A stretch of 64,000 nucleotides of DNA from Dromiciops gliroides (Eukaryota > Chordata > Mammalia > Microbiotheria > Microbiotheriidae), in NCBI RefSeq assembly GCF_019393635.1, contig NC_057866.1, positions 9,682,223 to 9,746,222 of the forward strand, read 5' to 3'. The first letter of the stretch is position 1. Every line of letters begins with the position of its first letter. The notes under the pieces are model-generated. The model did not search any database and was not told the origin of the DNA. It saw only the letters and a program-made list of their open reading frames with translations. A program made the position numbers and the translations under genes. Below are positions 1-11,635 of the stretch, one piece after another.

Positions 1-149
1 ACTGGGAGGGGACCTCGGAGATCCCTGAAGGCAGAAGGGACAACACTGCCGGGAGGGGCGGGGGGGGGGGGAGTGGCGCAGGGAGAGGTGCCCTAAAGTG
101 TGGGAGGGACAGAAAAGGCTGGAAGAGGCGGGAGGATCTGGGAGCCCCC

Positions 150-780
150 AACCTTCCCCTCCCAAGGAACCCCCACCCCCGATTTGGGCTAGGCCGGGCC
201 CCCCTCCAGCCAGGGAAATTCCGCAGCCTGGCGTGGAGACCTCGCGGTGCCGCCCTCCGGGACGCCCGCCCTGCTTCAGTTCACTGAGCCCGGGGACTTA
301 CGGTGAGGTGCTCGCAGCCAAGCTGAGCAGTTCCGGTCCCAGTCCCGGTGCTGGTCCCGGTGCCAGCAGCGCAGGACGGGCGGCGACGGCACAGAAGACC
401 CTCGGCAAGCGGGGACCGAACTGTTCCCAGGCCCGGGGCCAGCAGCTCCGCCTCCGCGGGCCCCGCCCCAGGCCCAGACGAGCCAATGGCCGCCCTGACT
501 CTGGCCCGGCCCGGCCAGGCCCGGCCCGAGCCGGCTCCGCCCCGCCCCGCCAGCTGCTGCTTGGGACCATCCTCTGCCTGGGCCATCGAGGTGGGGTGGG
601 GAGACCGGGGTGGGGTGAGGTGGGAGGAGAAGGAGAGAGTGGGAGGAAAGGGAGTGAGTGTGGGGAGGAGGGAGGAGGGAAGACCCAAGGGACCCAGACC
701 AGCTCGTGTCCGGCCTGGGGCTTGGCCTTGAAGGACGCCTGGGGCCCGTCGGGCCGCGGAGTTCGGACCCGTCAGTCACC
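150..780. promoter_or_regulatory. CDC42EP2: CpG island, probable CDC42EP2 promoter
   Basis: The stretch is very rich in G+C and CpG, with repeated GGCCCGGCC-like blocks near 500-545, unlike the flanking intergenic DNA. It surrounds the donor of the putative first exon at 302. Many long open frames on both strands here are a by-product of high GC and show no recognisable protein. CpG-island promoters of housekeeping-type genes look like this; assignment to CDC42EP2 rests on synteny with POLA2. Confidence 0.6.
302..560 (-). other. CDC42EP2: Putative untranslated first exon of CDC42EP2
   Basis: On the minus strand a good splice donor, CTCACC followed by GTAAGTC, ends an exon at 302 inside the CpG island. 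The upstream end (about 560) is only a guess because no cap site can be read. In human, CDC42EP2 (a CDC42 effector, Borg family) lies next to POLA2 in the same orientation and, as recalled, has a non-coding first exon followed by one coding exon. That coding exon would lie left of the window. The identification is inferred from position and splice signal, not from coding homology. Confidence 0.45.
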
Positions 781-1570
781 CGTCAGTCAGTCACTCCCAA
801 AGGAGGTCAGTCTTGCCCCCACACCCAGTAAGTGCCCTCTGGGTGGCCAAGCTAGGGGCCGGGAGCACACACACAATCCTTGCCTTCAAGAAGCTTACAT
901 TCGGTCCGGGCAGGCCCTGGAAGCTCTGGGCAGGAGGCCCTTACCCGGACCTTACCCGCCCCACCTCCCACCCTCCCGCGAGGCCACTTGGAAGCTTAGG
1001 CCATTCATTGTCCAGAGCAGTGGTTCTCGAAACTGCTTTGATAATGCTGCTGAAACGTTTCCATTCTGACTGGTAAGGTTTGCTCCCTGTGACCCACATA
1101 CTTGCTCGCTCTTTAATTATTGAGGGGAGTTCCCAGTTAAGAGTGGAATGGGAACCTGAGCTGAAACAGCTTGAGAACACCGGAGTTCTAATAGTGAGAA
1201 GTTAAGGGACCTACCTAGGAGCCAGTAGTAATCAGATCCAGAGCTGGAATCCAGTCTTCCCAGTTTTGTCCATCCTGGCTCTCAGTCGCTAGCCACGTGG
1301 CCTATTGGATATACATAAATAGATACCAAATCTACAAAAAGTCAAAAACGTGACTACGGGATTATTTAGGGGAAGGCTGTGGAGCCTGCCACCTCCCACT
1401 CAGGTCCCTGGGAAAGTCAATCCATATCCCTGCAGCTTCAGCCCAAGAGCCCAACTGAGGTCATTTGTGAGGGAGAATCTACCAACTCATCTAACCCACT
1501 CGTGGCTGGCCCCAGATAGCAGACCCTGGGACAACTTCCTGGGAGCTCTCCAAACATCCTCTTCCCCCGT

Positions 1571-1790
1571 CCCCTTCCCTAAATGAGCACCTAGCACACA
1601 GTAGGTACCAAATAGATGCCTTTCCCTTCCCTAATCATCTTGCCCCCAGGTCTCTTAGCTTTCCTTGGTGGAATGTATGCTTGGGGACAGGCACTGTTTC
1701 TCTTCTAAACTTTGTATCCCCAGCATTAGCCCAATACCTGACACACAGAAATGCTCTTGTAGAAGGTGACCCTTTGAGCTGAACTTTGAA
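1571..1790 (+). repeat. L2-like 3' end
   Basis: It shows the usual order of an L2-type tail: a stretch about a maximum/total amount, then TTTGTATCCCCAGCATTAGC, then a 'cacacagaaatgctc' end. The copy is diverged and lacks a clear tail repeat. Confidence 0.45.
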
Positions 1791-1839
1791 AGAAACTAAG
1801 GATTGATCTAGTACCTTTGTACTTAGTACTTTCCCTGAC

Positions 1840-1925
1840 ACCAACCTGTGAAATGGGTCCTCTTTATCTCCATTTTACTGATAAGGAGACTGAGATATAG
1901 AGACTGAAAGCTATTAGAGCATGTC
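1840..1925 (-). repeat. MIR-like fragment
   Basis: Contains the reverse of the CORE-SINE phrase 'tttacagataaggaaactgag', in the form 'ttttactgataaggagactgag'. Short and diverged. Confidence 0.4.
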
Positions 1926-2149
1926 AAGGTTTGGATTAAAGTGGGGAGGGAAATTTTGGGGTCACTGGCTTAAGGGGAGATAGGGTTCTTGGGCCCAGGG
2001 CCCTACTTAAAAGTGATTGCTATGAACTGACCTTCTGAAATTCTGTGAGTCTATAAGGATTCTATGTATCCTTTCTGGGAGAGTCAAGACAAACCCTAGT
2101 TTAAATCAGGTAAATATGTGACAGTTCATATGGACACAAAGCTTAAATT

Positions 2150-2279
2150 GGAGTGGCTGAGTGGCTCAGGGCATGATGGCCCTGGAATCAGGAAGACCTG
2201 AGTTCAAATGTGACCTCAGACACTTAATAGCTGTGTGACCCTGGGCAAGTCACTTAACCCCAAATGGCTCCAAAAAAAA
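2150..2279 (+). repeat. WSINE/MIR-type SINE, diverged
   Basis: Reads gaggct-like head, 'ggaatcaggaagacctgagttcaaat', then 'gtgaccctgggcaagtcacttaacc' and an A-rich end. More diverged than the other copies in the window. Confidence 0.75.
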
Positions 2280-3328
2280 GTATGTTAGAAGCTAATTCTT
2301 AGTTTCACGCAAGTAAAGGGAAGGGCAAAAGTCCTTCCTTTTTCCCCCTTAGAGAGTTTATTTTAGGTGAAAAGCCCAGAGTTCAATCACAATTGCAGTT
2401 AGGAAAATTCCCAACATCTAGCAGGGGTTAAGCTTTTTATCCAAACACCTCTTTGTCCCTGAGGCAAAATTCAATTTATTGGGAACATTTTGGTAACCAA
2501 AGAGTGGACAACAGATCATATTATAGTATGTGGTGTCCAGAGAGGACCGGGGACCTTCCCGAGTCCTCTGCCAAGATAGCAGAACCAATGACGGTGGAAT
2601 TCAGACATTCAGAAGCTCATCCCACCGCTCCCCAGCCCCCATCCACAAAGACAGACAAATTCTGAGATCTCCAGAGATAAAAACTCTCCCTTCTACACCA
2701 ATTGCTTTGGGTAGGGTCTAGCCTCTCTCAAAAAAGTTGGGATCCCAAGAGGCATGCAGAGCCGGTCATTCAGTTCCGATTTGCAGATTGAGTCACAAAG
2801 GGTCTTCCTCTGGTCAAATCGCCAGACTTTGCATCTAAATGGTTTTCCACCACATCCTTACACTAGTAGTTGCTGGTTTTTTTTGGGGGGGGGTGGAAGG
2901 AAAAGGAAAAGGGAACCTAGGGATAGGATTGACACCCTCCCCCTCCAAAATGAGAAGAAAACTGAAGGGCAGAAGGACTCCTAGACAGGTTGGAGAGCTT
3001 TGAAAATTACAGATTGGATTTATTATACACTTAAAAAAGAAAAGCAGACTACATCACAGAGATTTGCAGTATACTGTGTAACCCTCTCCCATTCTACAGT
3101 GTATATGGAAACAACTTATTTTTACTTGGTGTTTACTAAGTCCAGAATTAAAAAAAAATAAAGTGGAAAAAACCCTTACTTTGTAGTTTTTCATTTTCCA
3201 TATTTCTGTATATAGTCGAGTAAAAAACATTTATTAAGTGCCTACTATGTGCCAGACATTGTGCAAAAACACAGTCACTGCCTTCAAGGAGTTCAAAGTC
3301 CTATGGGGGAGACAACAGACAAATATAT

Positions 3329-3362
3329 ATGCATGCATGCATGTATGCATGCATGTATAGTA
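3329..3362. repeat. (GCAT)n microsatellite
   Basis: Short run of GCAT/GTAT tetramers within an L2-like stretch. Confidence 0.8.
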
Positions 3363-3470
3363 TAGTAAATGTATTGCTGCTTCCACTGTAGTCTCTGGGA
3401 GGCCAGAGACTGATCCTTTCAATGTTGTCTTTGCATCCCCTTTGGTTTTTCGGTTTGTTGTTTTTTTCCC

Positions 3471-3619
3471 TTTTTTTTTTTTTTGCTGGTCAATTGGGGT
3501 TAAGTAACTTGCCCAGGGTCACACAGCTAGTAAGTGTTAAATGTCTGAGGTCAGATTTGAACTCAGGTCCTCCTGAATCCAGGGCCAGTGCTCTATCCAC
3601 TGTGCCACCTAGCTGCCCC
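3471..3619 (-). repeat. WSINE1-like SINE inserted into another SINE tail
   Basis: Poly-T start, CAATTGGGGTTAAG variant, ends ctagctgcccc. It sits in the tail region of the next copy: the pair together is bracketed by a repeat of TTTGCATCCCCTTTG at about 3430 and 3784, and this copy has its own flanking 'gtttgttg'. Confidence 0.9.
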
Positions 3620-3631
3620 GTTTGTTGTTGC

Positions 3632-3780
3632 TTTTTTTTTTTTTTTTTTTGCAGAGCAATGAGGGTTAAGTGGCTTGCTTAGGATCACACAGCTAGTGTC
3701 TAGCGTCAGAGATTGAATTTGAACTCAGGTCCTCCTGAATCCAGGACAGGTGCTTCATCCACTGTGCTACCTAGCCGCCC
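3632..3780 (-). repeat. WSINE1-like SINE, older
   Basis: Poly-T of about 20, then gcagagcaatgagggttaag and the full body to ctagccgccc. More diverged than the copy inserted beside it; the outer TTTGCATCCCCTTTG duplication belongs to this one. Confidence 0.9.
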
Positions 3781-3794
3781 TCTTTTGCATCCCC

Positions 3795-3905
3795 TTTGTA
3801 ACACAGTTTTACAGAATTGCCTAAGGACACTGAAGAGTAAAGTGACCTGCCCTAGGTCACAGAGCAGAATCTGAACCCAGGTCTTCCTGACTCCAAGGCT
3901 AGCTC
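3795..3905 (-). repeat. MIR-like fragment
   Basis: Contains 'aaagtgacctgccctaggtcac' and 'gaacccaggtcttcctgactcc', the reverse CORE/MIR body. Confidence 0.55.
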
Positions 3906-4120
3906 TGTTCAAATCTGCCTCAGACACAAGGTGTGTGACCATAGCTAAGACACTTAAACCTCTGTTTCAGTTTCCTCACCTGTAAAATGTGAATGATAAT
4001 AGCATCTCCCTCACAGGGTTGTTGTGAGGCTAAGGTGAAATAATATTTGTAAAGTGCTTTGAAAGCTTAAAGCATTGGATAAATGCTAGCTATTGTTATT
4101 ATCATCATTATCTATGATAG
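3905..4120 (+). repeat. MIR-like element
   Basis: Has 'tcagtttcctcacctgtaaaatg', 'ctcacagggttgttgtgagg' and 'taaagtgctttgaaagc', the classical MIR body and 3' end in order. Confidence 0.75.
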
Positions 4121-4306
4121 GATGCTGGCCTTTCTATAACTAGTGCAATCCATTTTCTTCTGTTCCCTTTCCTCTTTGGAACACTTTACATTTACTTTTT
4201 ACTGTTTCATAGCTTTTGTTTTTAACATCACCTTTTTTCCTCTAAATAAACCTCTCCCCATCCCTTGCCCAGAGAACTATCCCTTGCAACAAAAAATACA
4301 AAAGGT

Positions 4307-4451
4307 GGGGCAGCTAGGTGGCGAAGTGGATAAAGCACCGGCCTTGGATTCAGGAGGACCTGAGTTCAAATTCAGCCTCCGACACTTGACACTTACTAGC
4401 TGTGTGACCCTGGGCAAGTCACTTAACCCGCATTGCCCCCCCCCCCCAAAA
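4307..4451 (+). repeat. WSINE1-like SINE
   Basis: GGGGCAGCTAGGTGG head, 'acacttgacacttactagc', end in CATTGCC followed by a C-run and A. Flanked by a short 'aaaatacaaaa' duplication; it splits older L1-type 3' sequence. Confidence 0.92.
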
Positions 4452-4619
4452 TACAAAAAACCCCACCAAAAATCAGTTCAGCAAACTAAAAACCAATTGT
4501 CACATCAAGTGATGAGATTGATAGCATATGATATTGAGATGGATAGTTTATCTAATGTTTCACATCCATGGTCTTGATATGGGGGAAATCGGGTACGGGT
4601 TGTGGAAAGTTCCTTTAAT

Positions 4620-4720
4620 GAAGGTGGACCATCCCCCACTGGTGGTAGCTGGGGGAATTGGGTGAGGAGTGGAGGACCATCCCCCACTAGTAGTGACTAG
4701 AGGAATTGGGTGAGGGGTGG
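4620..4720. repeat. Two-copy 48-bp tandem repeat
   Basis: The unit holding 'ggaccatcccccact' and 'ggaattgggtgagg' occurs at about 4626 and again at 4674, 48 bases apart, with a few differences. Confidence 0.7.
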
Positions 4721-4937
4721 CTACGGATCCCTCTTCAGGACACAAAGGCCGCAGCCACACCCAAACTTATCTCCCCAGGGTAAGGGAGACCAGAATGAAG
4801 GGTAGGAATCCCAAGCTAGCTCAGTCCGATTTGGTTCCTCTAGGCGTTATCTGTCCTCTGGTTTAGTCTCTCAAGGAGAAGATTCCTCGGTGTGCCCCAG
4901 AGAAATTCTGGGGTGCTCTGTACCCCATGACAGTCTT

Positions 4938-5083
4938 ATTTATTTATTTTTTTTGCAGGGCAATGAGGGTTAAGTGACTTGCCCAGGGTCACACAGCTAG
5001 TCAAGTGTCTGAGGCTAGATTTGAACTCAGGTCCTCCTGAATCCAGGGCTGGTGCTTTATCCACTGCGCCACCTAGCTGCCTC
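4938..5083 (-). repeat. WSINE1-like SINE
   Basis: T-rich start, CAATGAGGGTTAAG variant, ends acctagctgcct. Flanks share 'catgacagtct/catggtct'. Confidence 0.9.
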
Positions 5084-5104
5084 ATGGTCTTTTTTACTCA
5101 AGTA

Positions 5105-5400
5105 AACAAGGGGGGGATTTCCCTCTAGGACCAAGCTTGGTTGCTGTATTGACCCCGCATTCGGTGTTTTTGTTGTTATTTCCTTGTACATTGTTGCAAC
5201 CATTATGTATACTGTTTTCTAGTCTACCTACTTCACCTTGCCTCCATTCATATAAGTCACTGCCTGCTGCTCTGAATTCTTTGTTTTTTATGGTGCATAC
5301 TGTTCCATTACACACTAGAGTTCCATTTTACAAAACCTTGCCTCATATTCAATTTCTCAGGAGCACAATGCCTGTTGTCCGATCAAGTTCACTTCTTTGC
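5105..5400 (-). repeat. L1 3' end fragment
   Basis: The plus strand contains the reverse of the marsupial L1 3' untranslated region: 'ttgttgcaaccattatgtatactg', 'tctacctacttcacc', 'catataagtc', 'ggtgcatactgttccatta'. Truncated and diverged. Confidence 0.6.
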
Positions 5401-8050
5401 CCTCCATAATCTGACACAGCCCTACTTTTCCAGTCTCTCCACTCCATGAACACTATGCCCTAGCCAAACTGGGTCATTTTCTGCCCCTCCTACCCCGCCT
5501 CCAAACAAGCCTTGCTCTTGTTTTCCTCCCCCCACCCCTTCCTCCTTGGACCTTGCTCTAGCCCTGTGTTTGCACCCTGATGCATTTCTCCTACCCTATT
5601 TTGTTTTATCCCTAGTTCTCTGAGTTAGTCTTCTCCCGGTGCCTCTCTCTGGCCCACAGCAAGGAGGAGGAGGCCCAGCATCCTTTTCTGGGGGTGAAGG
5701 ACCTTGCTGTTTCTTGGCAGAGCTGAACTTCCCCTAAAATCCCAGGCCCTGTGATGTGATAGGAAGCTGACGACTCAGCCCAGGAACTAGACAGTCACGG
5801 CTTCCAGGATGTGACAGTGTCCGTCTGCTGTTCGCCTGTTCCCAGGAGATTCATTTGGGAAGTTGAGGGGCCTGGAGCTCTGGCTACATGTCCTCTTTTT
5901 CTTCTGGTATAGAGAGTGGGGGAAGGGGACTTTCTCACCAAACCCCTCTCCTCACTCAAGCTCAGGTCCCAGGGGGCTGGCAGACTCTGGCCAGGGAGCA
6001 CATACTTTAATAAAAGATGCCCTCCCTAGAGTGCTTAATTTAATCATTATTACTCATGAAGTAATTTAATCTAATGAATTTAATCTAAAAAGACTCAGAA
6101 AAGTGTGACTTGTCCATGGTCAAGTTAGTGAGTCAGGGGTGAGAACCGAACCTAGGTCTTCCTGACTCCAACTAATCTTACGGGAGGAAGTACAGGTAAG
6201 CTTATTCCCATTCTACAGTTGGGCAAATTGTGGGTCAGAGAGGGAAAGTGACTTGCCCAAGGTCATGTAGTTCAATGAATGTCAGAGCTGGGATTTGACC
6301 CCAGATCAGCAGACTGCCTGTCCAGGGCATCTTTCCACAATACTCTACTGCCCCCACCTCCATCCAGTTTTCCCCATTGCTGTCCCACCATCTCAGAGGC
6401 ATTTCCTTGGGGTTTCCTGAAGCAAGGGAATCTGGGAGATGGTGCTCCCTAGTAGCAAAAAGCCCGAGGAGGCCCCCCAGGCTGCCCCAGGCTCTGAGAC
6501 CCTCTCCCTCATCTCACCCCAGGCTGGTCCTGCCTCACCTATCCATCTGCCATGAGAGGCTGGGCCCTGGCCTTGCCTCTTCCTTCCTCTCAGTGACTCT
6601 TGCTTCCTCCACAGAGATCAGCGGTTGTCATCAGGACTTGAGCCGCGGCAGGGAGTGGAAGGGGTGGACTGGCCAGCTTCCTCTCATCCGCAGGTCCCGG
6701 CCCTGAATCAAGTGGAGGTGCCAGTCTGGGCCAAGAAAGCACCAGTTCCCTTTTCTTCTGAGGATGCTCAGGCCTCCCCGGGCCCAAGACATTTATAGTT
6801 CAGGGGGGTGGGAGGATGGAGGCCGAGGTTAGAGAGCAGGCCCCGAAGGACACCTGGAGACACCTGCCCTCTTTGGACCTCAGGCTCCCCGCAGCTAAAA
6901 TGGCGGGTGTGTCCCAGGGGATCTCTGTGCTCTCAGGGCTAACTCTGAGAAGCTGCCAGTGGAGCCAGACACGGAGCACCCAAGCTCCCGTCCCTAGGAC
7001 CTCGGCTCCCTTACCCTGCTGGGTTCTGATTTCTTCCTCTGCCAGATGTGGGGAGTTAGGCTAGGTGAAGTCTCAGGTCTTCCCATCTCCAGGCTCTGTG
7101 ATCCCATGATCCCAGAATCCCACAATCACTGGACTGAGACATCGGGAGCAGGGACCCTGCTTTGGCCTTTCCTTGCATCCCTGCGCCGAGCTTGCTGTCT
7201 GGTACACAGTCAGGCCTTAACAACCTAATGAGGACAGTGCCAGATCTGTGAGCCTAGGCCTGGGTCAGGGTGGAAGCCCTAGGGCAGGGGGCGGTTTGGG
7301 GGATGGGAACAACAGAAGGAGGGACTGGAGGCTACAGGGATGCTCACCCTTCCAAAACTGTCCAGAAGCTTGATTCCAGCCCCTTTCCTTGAGCTCTCTG
7401 GTCGCTGCATTTTAGCTGGAGTAGGGCCCAGGATGTCATTCACCCCAGGAATCCCAGGGTCGGGAGTCCAGGAATGGAGGGTGGGGTACAGATGGGGCCA
7501 ACAGAGATCTTGGGAGGGTCCAACAATGCTTTCCCCTCTTCCCAGGACCAGAGAGGAATAGAGAAGATAGGTCAGGGTCGTTCCCCACAAAGCCCTGCTC
7601 CAGCCCCACTTTGGCCTCCAGAGAGCACGGTGTCCTGAAATAACCCCCGGGACTCTGTGATTTCTTCTTGCTTGGGTTGTTTCTTACTTCCTTTCCTCAG
7701 CACCCTGCCAATCTCCAACCCTGACTGCTTCCCCATCTCTTCCTTCCTTTTATACAAGGTCAGGCGTGCAGCCTCTGGTCCCCAACAAAGGCTGGGCAAG
7801 CTCTCCAGCTTCTTCCAAGGCCAATAATAGGACGCTCTCGGCCTCCACGGTTTCCTTGGTAACAAACAGGATGAGAACAGCTTAGAGGGGAGATATCGTT
7901 CCCCCCAAACCAGGGACTCCAGAGCAGTGCCACCAACTACTTTTTAGATATCTGGAGTAGGATGTCCTGGTGGCATCTCCCAAACCATATCAGGCTCATT
8001 ATCTCTGGCTCCTCCCCCTTTCAGAACTTTCTTATTTTTGTCAAAAAAGG
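5400..8050. other. Intergenic stretch, no gene recognised
   Basis: No open frame here resembles a known protein or is bounded by convincing splice sites. It holds MIR-like matter at 6090-6350 and otherwise unique-looking moderately GC-rich DNA. Confidence 0.5.
6090..6350 (-). repeat. Two MIR-like fragments
   Basis: Near 6100 'gtgacttgtccatggtcaag' and 'gaacctaggtcttcctgactcc'; near 6190-6340 'cccattctacagttgggcaa', 'gtgacttgcccaaggtcatg' and 'gggatttgaccccag'. Both are reverse MIR-type bodies. Confidence 0.6.
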
Positions 8051-8053
8051 GGG

Positions 8054-8182
8054 GGGGCAGCTAGGTGGCACAATGGATAGAGCTCTGGCCCTGGAGTCAA
8101 GAGGACCTGAGTTCAAATCTTAACTCAGACACTTACTAGCTGTGTGACCCTGGGCAAGTCACTTCACCACAATTGCCTTAAA
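8054..8182 (+). repeat. WSINE1-like SINE
   Basis: GGGGCAGCTAGGTGGCACAATGG head through 'caagtcacttcaccacaattgcct'. The tail A-run is lost. Confidence 0.9.
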
Positions 8183-8699
8183 CATCCGGGGACATCTCCA
8201 GTCATCTTGTTATACAACTTGCCCTGGGCCCAGATGGCTCTGGAGGAGAGTGTGGTGCTGGTGACCTTGCACAGCCCAGCCTCACTTCAATTTACTGCAA
8301 GTCATGACATCACCCTCCTCCATCCGCCTGTTTCTCTTCACTTGGACCCCTGTCCGGATCTTCCCCGAATTACTGAGCATTAGTGTTCTGCTCTCTCTCC
8401 TCTCTCTTCTCTCCAGCCTGCCCTTCACACAGTTAACACAGAGATATTCTCTCCTGCTCAAGAAGCTTTTGAGGCTCCCCCTTCTAGCTCCTCATGTTGG
8501 CATTTAAAGCCCTTCAGCCCAGCATTTCAGGCTGATTTGATGTTACTTCCCCTCACTCTATGTTCCAGCCAAGTCGGCCAACATCCTGTTCTCCAAACCT
8601 GACTGATATTTCATCTCCTACCTCTGGGCAATGCTGTTCCTTCTCACCTCCAGGACCATCTGATTTCCCCAATTGGTGAGATGCTCTCCCTTCCATTCC

Positions 8700-8937
8700 C
8701 CTATGTTGTTCAGTTGTGTCCGACTCTTCATGTCTTCACTGTGTTTGTTGTTGTTTTTTTTTGAGAGATACTGGAGTGGTTCACCATTTCCTTCTCCAGT
8801 TCCTTTTACAGATGAGGAAAGAGGAACAGTGACTGGCCCAGGGTCACACACCTAGGAAGCACCCGAGGCTGGATTTGAACTCAGGTCTTCTGGACACCAG
8901 GCTTGGAGCTCTATCCACTGTACCACCCAGGCATCCT
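8700..8937 (-). repeat. MAR1-type longer SINE
   Basis: Begins with the reverse of 'gtcggacacaactgaacaac', then 'tccttctccagttccttttacagatgagg', then the WSINE-like body ending 'ctgtaccacccagg'. The longer 3' part separates it from the WSINE1-like copies. Confidence 0.8.
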
Positions 8938-8939
8938 AG

Positions 8940-10660
8940 CCAATTTATTACTTTGTATTTACTTTCTGTATATTTTGATTTGACTTACTTGCATACAGGC
9001 TTGTTTCCCCATCCCTATAGGGATGAGAATAAGCATGGCAGGGTTGTAGTGTTTTGTTTTGTTTTGTCTGTTTTTTTATTTTCTCCCCAGCCTGGCCCCT
9101 AACGCTGGCCTTAGCACAGAACAGGCAATTAATAAAAACTTGCGCATTGAGCCATTGAGCCAAGGCCAGAATGAAGCCCCCACTTTCTCTGGGAGCTCTC
9201 TGTGGGAGGACAGGAAGCTGCTGGGCTTCCAGAGAGTGAGGGTGCTGTCCTGGGCGGCTTCAGGAGTGGAGCCAGCCTTCCCTCCCTTAACGAGCAGGGA
9301 GGTTTTCTTTGGCTTCCTAATGCACTGATCCGGACCCAGGAAGATCAGGGCCTGGTGGGCGAGGTGACCGCCAGCCAAGTCTCTGAGCATCTCAGTGCCC
9401 CCAGGCAAACTGTCCAGACCAGTTGTGGCAAAGCAGGTGCAGATCCCCCTCCTTAGCATGGAGGCCTAGGGTCAGGCGCAATTCTGGCCTCACTGTCCAC
9501 ATGGACTCCATACGTCCCCCCAAGAACTGAGCTAAAACTCCAGGGATTTGAAAACTCGTGCTTGCCCCCAACGGGCCTCTGATCTAATGGGATGGTCAGC
9601 TGGTAAGTGATTAGGTGCTTACCAGAGGGCCACAGTGGTGGTGGACTCGGGGGTCCCCAAGGTAAAAGCCCTGGGAGTAGGCAGAGGAGGCCAGGAAAGG
9701 GGCCGGTGCCCTCCACACTGGGATAGTCAAGCAGAAGAATGCCTATTGTTCTGTGGGAGCCTTTGCTGCAACAGTGGAGGGGTCTGAGGCATGTGGCTGA
9801 GGGCCAGGGAGGTAGGACCTGAAAAGAACGGTCAGTCAGCAAGCATGTCTTAAAGGCCTGGCTCTGTGCTGGACCCTGGGCGAGCAGGAACCAGAGGGCA
9901 GGCCAGACAGCTTTGGGGAACTGCTTGAGTAGCTTTAGCCACCCCGGGCTTCCTCTGGAAACAAGGGCCCAACTTGTAGAGAAGGGCACCTCATGGGTAA
10001 TGGCGTGTGGCCCCCAGCCATGGAACGCTGCCTTCTGGGAGGAATGCAAGCTGGAAGTTGTCCAAAGGGCAGCGGAGAGGCCCGGGAGGGCAGGCCCAAA
10101 CTGTGTGATGTCACCAGAGGGAGGTTAGATGGAAAAGGAGGCGGCCTGGTCCTGGGTGAGATCGAGGGCTAGAAGATGCAAGCTTGCCCTGTGGAGTGGC
10201 AGCATGGGAGGATGCCCATCACCCATTGCTGCAGAGGCTCCAGAGTACTACATGAAGAACCCTGGAGAAGCTAAGGGGGCAGTGAACAAGAGGAGAGGGT
10301 GTGAATGGGTTTGGACTGCATGCACTCCACTACTCCATAAGCTTCACTGGCTCCCTATTACCCCTAAGGTCTTCTGTTTGGCATCTAGTGCCCTTTACAA
10401 CCTGGGCCTGACCTCATTGCTTACCTTGAGCTCTCTACTCAATGACCTCCACAGCCTCTAGATCAGTTCAACTGGTCTTCCTGCCATTCTGCACACGTCC
10501 CTCCAATTGTCTATCTCTGGGCCTTTGCCCAGGCTGCCTCCATGCTGGTCTTACTTGTCTCACTCCTTAAAATTCCATTTTCCTCAACTAGCTCAAGTAA
10601 CCTTCTCCACAAGGACTTTTACCTTCCACCATTACCCTGTATTATGATTTATTTTTTATA
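8940..10660. other. Intergenic stretch, no gene recognised
   Basis: Only diverged repeat phrases (for example 'agcaagcatgtcttaaaggcctggctctgtgctgg' cut short, an L2/MIR-like part near 9835) are visible. No coding exon could be supported. Confidence 0.45.
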
Positions 10661-10815
10661 TATCCACATATGTGCCTGTCCTCTCCTCCATTGGAATGGG
10701 AGCTTCTTGGAGGCAGGCAGGGATTATTTTGTTTTATTTTCTGTCTTCACAGCCTCCGCACCTAGCATCTCTGCTGGCACATAGTGGGCCCTTTAAAGTG
10801 CTTGTAGAACAGAAC
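10660..10815 (+). repeat. L2-like 3' end
   Basis: Shows 'ggaatgggagcttcttggagg', 'cagggattattttg', 'cctagcatctctgctggcac' and 'atagtgggccctttaa' in the usual order. Confidence 0.6.
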
Positions 10816-10970
10816 TAATGTGGGAATAACTATACATATATAACCTATATCAAATTGCTTGCCATCCCAAAGTGGGGGGGGAGGAAGAAGGGAGAGAATT
10901 TGGAATTCAAAGTTTTTAAAAATAGATGTTAAAACTGTCTTTACATGTAAGTGGGGGGGAAATAAAATAC

Positions 10971-11072
10971 AAAAGAAAGGAAGGAAGGAAGGAAAGAAAG
11001 AAAGAAAGAAGGAAAGAAAGAAGGAAGGAAGGAAAGAAGGAAAGGGAAAGAAGGAAGGACGGAAAGAAAGAA
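10971..11072. repeat. (GGAA/GAAA)n microsatellite
   Basis: About 100 bases of mixed AAAG and AAGG tetramers with few interruptions. Both strands stay open across it but this is a repeat artefact. Confidence 0.97.
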
Positions 11073-11483
11073 AACATCCATTAAAAAAAGAATCCTTAAA
11101 AAATGCTTGTAGAGTGACTGATTCTTGGGAGGGAACATTTTATCTCAAGATCTTAGGACTGTTAACATACTGAAGCCTTCCTCTAAGAGACAGTGAGCTC
11201 CAGGAGATTCTTCTCTCCTTCAGTGGTGCACACAGCAGGCACTTGATTCATGTTTGTTGAATGAATGAATGAAAGCCAGGAAATCTGTCATTTTAATATC
11301 CCACATTAAAGTTGGCAGAGATCTTTTCTCCCAGCAGGGGAGCCCTGTGTGCTGCTTAATTATCACCCACATTTTGCAGGTGGGGAACCTGAGGCTTGGA
11401 GGACCAGATCTGGAGTGAGAGGAGGTATGTCTGATAATTATTACTTGTTTGGCCTTAGAAATACTACTTTTTTTAAAATTACA

Positions 11484-11635
11484 TTTTTTTTGTGTGTGTG
11501 TGGGGGCAATGGGGGTTAAGTGACTTGCCCAGGGTCACACAGCTAGCAAGTGTCAAGTGTCTGAGATCAGATTTGAACTCAGGTCCTCCTGAATCCAGGG
11601 CTGGTGCTTTATCCACTGCGCCACCTAGCTGCCCC
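11484..11635 (-). repeat. WSINE1-like SINE with target-site duplication
   Basis: CAATGGGGGTTAAG variant. Perfect 15-bp duplication AGAAATACTACTTTT at 11457-11471 and 11638-11652. Confidence 0.95.

Larger units (their letters stand above)
800..2140. other. Intergenic or intronic DNA with old repeat fragments
   Basis: I see no gene here. It contains an L2-like 3' end near 1571-1790 and a MIR-like stretch near 1840-1925 (minus). The sequence next to the CpG island (800-1300) has no recognisable coding content. Confidence 0.5.

Noticed and set aside
98-1069. Long open frames on both strands in the left CpG island
   Set aside because: High-GC composition leaves stops rare; the residues are low-complexity Pro/Gly/Ala/Arg and match no family I know.
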